Shown here in pieces: positions 1 through 5,703 of a stretch of DNA of 13,393 nucleotides. A program made the position numbers and the translations under genes. The notes under the pieces were generated by a model. That model did not search any database. It was not told the origin of the DNA and saw only the letters and a list, made by a program, of their open reading frames with translations. Positions within the stretch are counted from its first letter, which is position 1. Each line of letters starts with the position of its first letter. The stretch covers positions 1-13,393 of the forward strand of contig CAMYZK010000033.1 of assembly GCA_947303825.1 (NCBI GenBank), written 5' to 3'. The DNA is from an uncultured Prevotella sp. (lineage in GTDB: Bacteria > Bacteroidota > Bacteroidia > Bacteroidales > Bacteroidaceae).

Positions 1-28
1 GGAAATAAAAAGAAAAACGAGTTTTCCT

Positions 29-59
29 TTTGTATTTCACTCGACTTTTCGTATCTTTG
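29..59 (+). promoter_or_regulatory. Bacteroidetes-type housekeeping promoter
   Basis: TTTG at 29-32 is followed after exactly 19 nt by TATCTTTG at 52-59. This matches the Bacteroidetes sigma-ABfr consensus (TTTG, 17-21 nt, TAnnTTTG). Transcription would start near position 63-66. It should drive the GNAT gene and the lipoprotein gene after it. The predicted 5' end lies only a few nucleotides before the ATG at 70. Confidence 0.8.
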
Positions 60-69
60 CACCATTAAT

Positions 70-111
70 ATGACGCAAAGAATAAAGATCATAGACGAAC
101 AACTGAAATGA
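70..111 (+). CDS. Possible 13-codon leader peptide
   Basis: An ATG at 70, just after the predicted transcription start, opens a frame encoding MTQRIKIIDEQLK. Its stop codon TGA (109-111) overlaps the ATG of the acetyltransferase (108-110) as ATGA, the classic arrangement for translational coupling. The first ATG on the mRNA is therefore not that of the acetyltransferase. The peptide is not recognised and shows no attenuator-type codon runs. It may be a chance frame; only its position argues for it. Confidence 0.3.
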   Translation: MTQRIKIIDEQLK

Positions 112-581
112 TGATAAGAAAAGCAAACAATAAGGATATTAAGCGTATTATTGAGCTGTTGCATCAGGTGAACATGGTGCATCATGTGCTGCGTCCTGAC
201 CTGTTCAAGCCCCACACTACAAAATATAGCGCGCAGGAACTTGAATCATTACTCAAAGATGAGAGCAAGCCCATTTTTGTCTACGACGACGGGACGGTGT
301 TAGGATACGCTTTCTGTCAGGTATCCGAGATAAAGGGCCACCATCTGTTAGAAGACATTAAGACGCTGTATATCGATGATATATGTGTAGACGAAAATGC
401 TCGCGGCAAACATGTCGGTAAGGCACTATATGAATATGTACGTGAATATGCAAGGTCCATAGACTGCAACAACATAACCCTGAACGTATGGGAGGGCAAC
501 GATCCCGCATGGCATTTCTATAAGGATATGGGAATGCAAGTGCAGAAAACCACGATGGAGATTATATTGAAAACGAACTAA
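108..581 (+). CDS. GNAT family N-acetyltransferase
   Basis: This 157-aa protein is the usual size for a single-domain GNAT enzyme, which transfers an acetyl group from acetyl-CoA to an amine in the cytosol. The N-terminus MIRKANNKDIKRI is the typical first strand and helix. The acetyl-CoA-binding motif A lies around residues 88-108 (strand IDDICVDENA, then R99-G-K-H-V-G104, fitting R/QxxGxG/A). The C-terminal motif B is seen at 127-143 (NVWEGNDPAWHFYKDMGM). The substrate cannot be told; similar proteins acetylate small molecules, antibiotics or protein N-termini. There is no signal peptide. Two adjacent ATGs (108 and 111) could start it; 108 is chosen because it overlaps the stop of the small upstream frame. 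It is followed after 6 bp by the lipoprotein gene, so the two are probably cotranscribed from the promoter at 29-59. Confidence 0.9.
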   Translation: MMIRKANNKDIKRIIELLHQVNMVHHVLRPDLFKPHTTKYSAQELESLLKDESKPIFVYDDGTVLGYAFCQVSEIKGHHLLEDIKTLYIDDICVDENARGKHVGKALYEYVREYARSIDCNNITLNVWEGNDPAWHFYKDMGMQVQKTTMEIILKTN

Positions 582-587
582 AGGTAT

Positions 588-1910
588 ATGACTAAGAAAA
601 AACTATTAGTAGGAACAGCAGCGTTAGTCCTAATTATCCTTGCGGGCTGTCAAACGAATAGTATATCAGAGACCCAGAGGTTTGAGGCGAGCATAAGGAA
701 GGAGTTACCTTTCCACATTGATTCCCTGCGTTGGTTTGACGGCGTAGATATGGCCACGTATCAGTTTGCCAATCAAGATTATGTTACGACACTACCTGAC
801 GCAGAGATTGGCATGAACGGAGATGTATCTGTCTACAGGACTTTTGACTATCAGAAAGCATCGCGACAAGCGGAAGATATAATATGGCGCAATGTCGTCG
901 TCTCAAAAAAGAACCAGCGCATCATCTGTATAGACCGCTATCTGAGAGACGGACGGACTAAGGGGTATGTCTATGTTCTTCAAAGTGAATCCAAGAAGTA
1001 CCCAAGCCTCGGTACATATCATTGGGATGTGAGCGACCCACATAACATCGAGTCTGCAGGTGCGGCTCTTGACCATCTGAGAAAGCTCACAATAAGCAGG
1101 ATAAAGGGGAATGGCAATTATACTGCTCCTGCTTCGCAAGATGACTATTGGACTTTGATGTTCCATGCAGACTCGCTCTTTGCCAACGGCCTGTATGCAG
1201 AGGCAAAGCAGATATATGACCTGGCTTTCGCTGAAGACCGCTACATCCTGCCAAGTCAGTTGTCAATGTTAGCCAAGAAAATGATGGCTATACATAATGA
1301 CGAGACAGCCCAGGCTTATCTTAATCACCGTGTGCGGATGGAAAAAGACTTCTATGAAGAGCCGTCAGCCTGCCCCTACCCTGAACTGAGAGACACGTTC
1401 GAACTGCGTAAACAGACGTGGAACTACAATCTGCCGCTGAAAGAGAAACTGGAATGGATTTTCGAGCGTGACCAGTATGACCGTATGCTTTGGAGACTAA
1501 CGGCAAACAGTCATCCTGAGCAGACACGTCAAAATGATATGCTGCGAGCCCGTGCATGGGATACTGATAGCACAAACCTCGTCATGGTGAACGAGATTTT
1601 GGCGGACGGTGGATTCCCACGAAAGTCACAGGTTGGAGAGTTCGCTTTGTTGGCCGTATGGTCCGTATTTCAGCATAACCCTCTGGAGCAACAGAAGGAG
1701 TTCCTGACACAATTGGAAGAAGCAGTCAGCAATGGCGACATTGCCCCTATGTATCTGGCCATGCTGAAAGACCGCATTGATGTCCGTGAGGGGCGTCCGC
1801 AAAAATACGGCACACAGTCGGGATCAGACGGTCTCTGTCCGCTGCTGGATGCTTCGCGTGTCAATGAATGGCGAAAAGAGGTCGGGCTTCCACCAATCGA
1901 GATAAAATAA
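588..1910 (+). CDS. Lipoprotein with C-terminal DUF6624-like domain
   Basis: This 440-aa protein begins with a lipoprotein signal peptide: KKK, a hydrophobic core and the lipobox LAGC with the lipidated cysteine at residue 21. Residues after the cysteine (QTNSIS) lack the acidic cluster linked to surface export in Bacteroidetes, so a periplasm-facing anchor is likelier. Residues about 185-260 look helical and TPR-like (WTLMFHADSLFANGLYAEAK). From about residue 286 the sequence resembles DUF6624: ERDQYDR, then D-x-x-N-L, a VGEFALLAVWSVFQH segment, DRI-x-V-REGRPQKYGTQ near 397-408 and a closing EVGLPPIE. DUF6624 has no known activity that I can name. It lies 6 bp after the acetyltransferase and should share its transcript. 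Base composition is more AT-rich than the PUL genes downstream. The lipoprotein call is firm; the domain call rests on remembered motifs and is moderate. Confidence 0.8.
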   Translation: MTKKKLLVGTAALVLIILAGCQTNSISETQRFEASIRKELPFHIDSLRWFDGVDMATYQFANQDYVTTLPDAEIGMNGDVSVYRTFDYQKASRQAEDIIWRNVVVSKKNQRIICIDRYLRDGRTKGYVYVLQSESKKYPSLGTYHWDVSDPHNIESAGAALDHLRKLTISRIKGNGNYTAPASQDDYWTLMFHADSLFANGLYAEAKQIYDLAFAEDRYILPSQLSMLAKKMMAIHNDETAQAYLNHRVRMEKDFYEEPSACPYPELRDTFELRKQTWNYNLPLKEKLEWIFERDQYDRMLWRLTANSHPEQTRQNDMLRARAWDTDSTNLVMVNEILADGGFPRKSQVGEFALLAVWSVFQHNPLEQQKEFLTQLEEAVSNGDIAPMYLAMLKDRIDVREGRPQKYGTQSGSDGLCPLLDASRVNEWRKEVGLPPIEIK

Positions 1911-1942
1911 CGAAAAGGGGTAGGTGCCTGTCTCCATGACTC

Positions 1943-1997
1943 TATCCTTCACCATAACACACTGTATATCAATGTAATATATAGCACGTGAAGGATA
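1943..1997. terminator. Large two-tier inverted repeat, possible terminator
   Basis: TATCCTTCAC at 1943-1952 is perfectly complementary to GTGAAGGATA at 1988-1997. Inside it CTGTATAT (1962-1969) pairs with ATATATAG (1977-1984) with one G-U. It starts 33 bp after the lipoprotein stop, so it may end that transcript, but no clean T tract follows. It could instead be a protein-binding site or an RNA-stabilising structure. Confidence 0.4.
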
Positions 1998-2045
1998 AAT
2001 ACACTTTTCAAATTTGCATTCCTTATCACCTCTTTGAACTAATTC

Positions 2046-2100
2046 TCCACCTTTTTGGCATTATATTACCCCTGGAGATGAAAGAAAAGGCGTACCTTTG
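2046..2100 (+). promoter_or_regulatory. Putative activator-dependent promoter of an orphan transcript
   Basis: TACCTTTG at 2093-2100 matches the TAnnTTTG -7 box, but there is no TTTG at the proper distance upstream. TCCACC sits at 2046-2051, starting exactly 47 bp before the -7 box. The PUL operon promoter at 5620-5674 has the same TCCACC element at the same 47-bp offset. Both also carry TTGG about 10 bp further on and an ATWATAW stretch. The second repeat of the PUL promoter is poorly kept here (TACCCCT at 2067-2073, 4 of 7 matches). The expected start is near 2105-2107. Confidence 0.4.
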
Positions 2101-2106
2101 CACCCA

Positions 2107-2305
2107 ACAAACTACTCAACAAAATATATACAAAAAATTAACCAAAACGATGCAAGAGAGGCACTCACGCAGTTTAGCCCTCTTGAGTAAACAGTGATAA
2201 TAGTTTAAATGTATTTAGTTAATAAAAAAAGAGAATAATCGTTTGTTAAATTTTTGTTAGTAAAAAGAGAGAGGCGGGGGTGCGCGAAGCATACCTGCCC
2301 TTTTT
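2107..2305 (+). ncRNA. Candidate ~200-nt RNA between promoter and terminator
   Basis: A promoter-like block ends at 2100 and a GC-rich hairpin with a T tract ends at 2305, with no convincing gene between them. That is the layout of a small RNA or a very short mRNA. The segment includes an A-rich leader and an ATG at 2150 giving a 15-residue peptide (MQERHSRSLALLSKQ). PUL-linked small RNAs are known in Bacteroides, but I do not recognise this sequence. Its 3' end just overlaps the last codons of the convergent regulator gene. Confidence 0.3.
2262..2305. terminator. Bidirectional rho-independent terminator
   Basis: GGCGGGGGTGC (2273-2283) pairs with GCATACCTGCC (2289-2299) around the loop GCGAA. 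On the plus strand there are eight Watson-Crick pairs, two G-U pairs and one mismatch, followed by TTTTT at 2301-2305. On the minus strand the hairpin is weaker and is followed after a few bases by TTTTT (2262-2266). It ends the regulator transcript on the minus strand and would also end any plus-strand transcript from the promoter near 2100. Confidence 0.65.
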
Positions 2306-2324
2306 AACCTTCTAACTTTCTAAC
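2301..2324 (-). repeat. 8-bp tandem repeat overlapping the regulator's stop
   Basis: Read on the minus strand there are three 8-mers in tandem: GTTAGAAA, GTTAGAAG, GTTAAAAA. They encode the last residues of the regulator (VRKLEG) and supply its stop codon. The same units form the array at 7271-7317 on the plus strand; 15 bases are identical between the two (2305-2319 inverted against 7291-7305). Confidence 0.7.
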
Positions 2325-5300
2325 CTCTGTCGGTGTGAGATTGGTAGAGGCCTTGAAGCACTTGCTGAAATACTTCGGGTCGGAGAAGCCGCACTCGTGG
2401 GCTATCTCGGTGATGGGCTTCGTGGTGGTGCGCAGCATCTGTGAAGCCTTGCGTATGCGTGCCTCACGCAGGAACTCCATGGGCGAGGCACCCACCAGGT
2501 GCTTCACCTTGCGGTGTAGCCCGGAGCGGCTCACGGCTGCTGCCGAGGCCATATCATCGATGGTGACGTCGGAGTCGGCAAGGTGGGACTCTATGAAGGT
2601 CATCACGCGGCGCATCATCTCCTCGTCTTCGGGCGAGGGGTGTGGCGGCGACACAGTGTCCGGCCTGGCAGCCACGCCGTCGGAAGGAAGAGGGGCGGTG
2701 GAGGCTTCTTCGACGAGACCTCCGCGAAGCACCTGAGCACCTCCGGAGTGCAAGAGAGCGTCAGAGGCAGGCGCATCGGCGGGGATGGCGGCGGCAGAAG
2801 TAGCTTCCTCCTGCTGTCTGCCCTGCGAGAGTAGTGCAAGGTAGGCCTCCATGGTGTCGCGCTGCTGCCGCTTGATGCGACCTATATATAATAATGTAAG
2901 GACAACGATGCCCACCACGGCTGCCACGACAAGGAGCATGAGCACCACGGCCCAAGGCGTCTCCCAGAAGGTGGGCGTGACGATAATGGTGAGGGTACGC
3001 TCGTTGTTGCACCACGAGCCGTCGCTGTTGGTAGAGCGTATGGCCATGCGGTACGTGCCGGGCCGCATCTGTGTGAAGGTGACGCTGTGGCTATGGCCTA
3101 TGTACTGCCAGGGGTGGTCGTCGGCCATGCGGTAGGCGTAGGCCACGAGCTCGGTGTTCTCATAGTCGAGGGCAGAGAACCATACGGTGAGGTCGCGCTC
3201 GCCGGGCGCGAGGACGATGGTGTCGTTCTGGCCCAGTGAGGGGTCTATGGGGCTGCTCTGCTTCGACGCTCCGGTGATGACGAGCGGCGGTATGAACGTG
3301 CTGTTCTTGAGCTCCTTGAGGTCTACTACAAAGGCTCCCCCCTCTGAGCCGAATACCCATCGGCCTTGGCCTGTAGCCAACGGTCGGCAAGATGAGAAGC
3401 GGGGGTTCTCGCGCAAGAGGTAATGGTTTATCCGGGGTGTGTCAGCCTTTGCCAGCCGCAGCTCTACCAGTTGGTTGGGAGCCGTTATCCACAAGCCGTG
3501 GTCGTACTCCACCAGGTTGTGGGTGATGTCGGTGGGGAAGCCAGAAGTCTGGTTGTAGTGGCGGAAAGAGAGTGACGGGGCCGCCACGTCGGCAGTGAGC
3601 AGCTCGTTAAGGCCACCGTCGCCAGTGGTGATGAAGAGGCGATGGTCGGTAGTCATCAGCATGTCGGTGATATTGCTGCTGCTCAGACTGCTGCTCCTGT
3701 CGGCCTCTCGCCGGTGCCTGCTGAAGGTGATGGCAGAAAGGCTGGAGCCGCTGATATCGGCCACGAAGAGTCCATCGGTGGTTCCCACCAGCAGCTTGCC
3801 TTTCGTGGCGAGCAGGGCGTGCAGGTGTGTGTCGGGACCGTATTTCCAGCCGTCAAGCCCGTTGCCGGCATGGACAAAGCGCGGGGTGTCGGCACGGTAG
3901 TCGGCAATGCAGCAGAGTCCGCCTCGCTGGGTGGCTATCCATAGCCGACAGAGAGGGTCGGGAGCAAAGGCGTATATCTCGTTGTCGCTGAGCGCAGCGT
4001 GCTCCTTGGTGTACTGGCTAAGCTGGAAACTGCCGTCCTGACGGGGACGGAGGCGGAAGAGTCCGTCCTGCTTGCTGCCCAGCCACAGGGTGCCGTCGGG
4101 TGCCAGCCAGCTGCTATATATGCTGGCTCCGAAGCTGACAAAGGTGCTGCTGATGCTGCCGTCGGGGGCCAGCCACCCCACCCTCTGCCCTGAGCGGAAG
4201 ACGGTGACGGCCTGGTCGTAGCGAGTAGAGACGAAGAGACGTCCCCGGCTGTCGGCGAAGACACAACGCACCTGCCCTTGCTGCTGCAGTGGCAACGGGC
4301 TGTAATGGGGCGACTCGAAGGTGAGACGGTAGGCATGGTGGTCGTGTATGAACCAGTAGCCGCCCTGACCGTCGTTGATGGTGTTGGAGATGTCGCCCCA
4401 CAGCTCGTCGTTGGCGCAGCGCACAAGGGCCGTGGGGGTGGCAGCCTCCGAGTAGTAGGTGCCGCCATTGTCAGTGAAGAACCACACGCTGCCATGCTTG
4501 TCGCGCATGATGTTGCACTTCTGGGTGCGTATGCCAGCTATCTCTTCGGTGTGTCGGCATGTCATGTCGGCCATGCTCAGACGGCCGTCTTGTGCCAGTA
4601 TCCAGAGGTGGCCGCCACCGTCGTCCATCACCTTCTGGACAGGATAGGACACTGAGGTGGGCAACACCTGGCTGCCATCGTCGGACATGAGCAGCAGCCC
4701 AGTTGCGGTGTGAAGAGCCACATAGCCGTTGGCAAGCATGCTGAAGCCCGTCACTACCCCCGTGAGCAGCTGGTGCTTCCAGGGGCGCAGCTGGCGGGTG
4801 GCCTCGTCGAAGAGGTAGGGCTGCCCGTCGGCGGTGATGAGCCAGACGGCCTTCGCCGTGGTGATGATCTGACGGAAGGCCTGTGGGAAGGTGGCTATCC
4901 TACCTCGGTCGTAGAGCATGGTCTTCGAGTTGATGAGCACCCACGAGCGTTCCCTGGCATCGCACACCACCGTAACGTTGTCGGTCTGTTGCTGGTCGGC
5001 AATCTGGTGCAGGCTCTGACGGGGATGTGCATCCTCAAGGGCAAGAATGCGGCCATCGTCGGTGAACAACCACGTCACACCGCATGGCAAGGGTCTGAGC
5101 TTACTCACACTGAGCTTGACACCCTGTCTCCGCTCATAGTCGCTCAGCACGTCGATGAAACGGTAGCTGCGGGTGTCGAAGAGGAAGATGCGGCCCGAGA
5201 CGCCGCACCACATGCCGCCCTCGCTGCTGCTGTACATGTAGCTGATGTTGTTGGAGGGCATGTCAACCCCGTCGCCACTGCGCGACTTGAAATTCTGAAA

Positions 5301-5510
5301 CTCGTAACCGTCGTAGCGGTAAATGCCGTCGTTGGTAGAGAACCAAATCATGCCCTGCGTGTCGCGCACTATACGGTTTACATGGGTAACGCGGCCGTTA
5401 AGCTTCTCATAGCTGTTTATCTGGTAACGCGGCTGCGCCTGGACGACAGTCGTTGCAAGAAGCAGAAGCAAGCTTGTGAGGATATGCAGCAATATATGGC
5501 GATTACTCAT
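2304..5510 (-). CDS. Kinase-less transmembrane propeller/AraC-type regulator
   Basis: This 1068-aa regulator is probably a sugar sensor for the divergent PUL operon. It has a signal peptide at 1-25 (hydrophobic core, then VVQA). A long periplasmic region to about residue 740 contains about a dozen two-component propeller repeats (for example IWFSTNDGIYRYDG, LWLGSKQDGLFRL, LWIATQRGGLCCI). A Y_Y_Y-type domain follows at about 775-845, then one membrane helix at 854-876. An Ala/Pro/Ser-rich linker of about 85 residues leads to an AraC-type HTH at 961-1068 (IDDMASAAAVSRSGLHRKVK; ITEIAHECGFSDPKYFSKCFK). Classical hybrid two-component regulators carry histidine kinase, ATPase and receiver domains between helix and HTH; here the linker is far too short. 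The frame is open upstream to 5645, but the start at 5510 is chosen because it begins the signal peptide and the gene's promoter (5545-5576) lies inside the longer version. Confidence 0.88.
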   Translation of the reverse strand: MSNRHILLHILTSLLLLLATTVVQAQPRYQINSYEKLNGRVTHVNRIVRDTQGMIWFSTNDGIYRYDGYEFQNFKSRSGDGVDMPSNNISYMYSSSEGGMWCGVSGRIFLFDTRSYRFIDVLSDYERRQGVKLSVSKLRPLPCGVTWLFTDDGRILALEDAHPRQSLHQIADQQQTDNVTVVCDARERSWVLINSKTMLYDRGRIATFPQAFRQIITTAKAVWLITADGQPYLFDEATRQLRPWKHQLLTGVVTGFSMLANGYVALHTATGLLLMSDDGSQVLPTSVSYPVQKVMDDGGGHLWILAQDGRLSMADMTCRHTEEIAGIRTQKCNIMRDKHGSVWFFTDNGGTYYSEAATPTALVRCANDELWGDISNTINDGQGGYWFIHDHHAYRLTFESPHYSPLPLQQQGQVRCVFADSRGRLFVSTRYDQAVTVFRSGQRVGWLAPDGSISSTFVSFGASIYSSWLAPDGTLWLGSKQDGLFRLRPRQDGSFQLSQYTKEHAALSDNEIYAFAPDPLCRLWIATQRGGLCCIADYRADTPRFVHAGNGLDGWKYGPDTHLHALLATKGKLLVGTTDGLFVADISGSSLSAITFSRHRREADRSSSLSSSNITDMLMTTDHRLFITTGDGGLNELLTADVAAPSLSFRHYNQTSGFPTDITHNLVEYDHGLWITAPNQLVELRLAKADTPRINHYLLRENPRFSSCRPLATGQGRWVFGSEGGAFVVDLKELKNSTFIPPLVITGASKQSSPIDPSLGQNDTIVLAPGERDLTVWFSALDYENTELVAYAYRMADDHPWQYIGHSHSVTFTQMRPGTYRMAIRSTNSDGSWCNNERTLTIIVTPTFWETPWAVVLMLLVVAAVVGIVVLTLLYIGRIKRQQRDTMEAYLALLSQGRQQEEATSAAAIPADAPASDALLHSGGAQVLRGGLVEEASTAPLPSDGVAARPDTVSPPHPSPEDEEMMRRVMTFIESHLADSDVTIDDMASAAAVSRSGLHRKVKHLVGASPMEFLREARIRKASQMLRTTTKPITEIAHECGFSDPKYFSKCFKASTNLTPTEVRKLEG

Positions 5511-5544
5511 TGAGCACGGAAGGTCGATTGTTATATTAGTCCTG

Positions 5545-5576
5545 CAAAAGTAAGAATTTATATCGAAAGCACCAAA
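5545..5576 (-). promoter_or_regulatory. Promoter of the regulator gene
   Basis: On the minus strand TTTG (5576-5573) is followed after 20 nt by TACTTTTG (5552-5545), a good Bacteroidetes consensus. Transcription should start near 5538-5541, about 30 nt before the ATG at 5510. This supports 5510 rather than 5645 as the start codon and suggests constitutive expression of the regulator. Confidence 0.7.
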
Positions 5577-5619
5577 TTTTGACCAAAAAACTTGCACAAC
5601 AAGGCCTTTGGCACTATTT

Positions 5620-5647
5620 TCCACCCAGCTTGGATAATAATCCACCC
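5620..5647 (+). promoter_or_regulatory. Two TCCACCC direct repeats, likely activator operator
   Basis: TCCACCC occurs at 5620-5626 and again at 5641-5647, start to start 21 bp, which is two helical turns. AraC-family activators are known to bind direct half-sites about 21 bp apart. The downstream copy sits 19 nt from the -7 box, where the TTTG -33 box would normally be. Binding by the divergently encoded AraC-type regulator is inferred. Confidence 0.5.
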
Positions 5648-5666
5648 CTTTTTCGCATAAAAGATG

Positions 5667-5674
5667 TAACTTTG
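5667..5674 (+). promoter_or_regulatory. -7 box of the PUL operon promoter
   Basis: TAACTTTG matches TAnnTTTG exactly. No TTTG is found 17-21 nt upstream; that place holds the second TCCACCC repeat. This suggests a promoter that needs an activator. The start is expected near 5678-5681, giving a leader of about 25 nt before the ATG at 5704. Confidence 0.6.
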
Positions 5675-5703
5675 CCGCAAAATTGTAAACTATCTAAAAA
5701 CAA

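Larger units (their letters stand above)
1911..2303. other. 393-bp region without a recognisable protein gene
   Basis: The stretch between the lipoprotein stop and the regulator stop is AT-rich. In order it contains the inverted repeat at 1943-1997, a promoter-like block at 2046-2100, a 16-codon reading frame counting its stop (2150-2197), an AT-rich segment at 2198-2262 with nothing recognised, and a GC-rich hairpin at 2273-2300. A longer open frame from a GTG at 1988 to 2197 encodes 69 residues without any recognisable domain. It crosses the putative transcription start, so it is not called. Confidence 0.6.

Noticed and set aside
1988..2197. A 69-aa open frame with a GTG start in the region before the regulator's 3' end
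   Set aside because: No recognisable domain, AT-rich non-coding composition, and the likely transcription start near 2105 falls inside it. Only the last 16 codons could be read from that transcript.
4710..5513. A 267-aa plus-strand open frame opposite the regulator
   Set aside because: Antisense to the propeller domain. It has no recognisable motif, and the regulator frame has strong family signatures throughout.
5601..5608. AAGGCCTT palindrome in the divergent promoter region
   Set aside because: An 8-bp palindrome is expected by chance, has no second copy near the other promoter and is not placed relative to the -7 box in any telling way.
5511..5645. N-terminal extension of the regulator to an ATG at 5645
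   Set aside because: The extension would precede the signal peptide and contains the regulator's own promoter (5545-5576). The start at 5510 gives a normal signal peptide.
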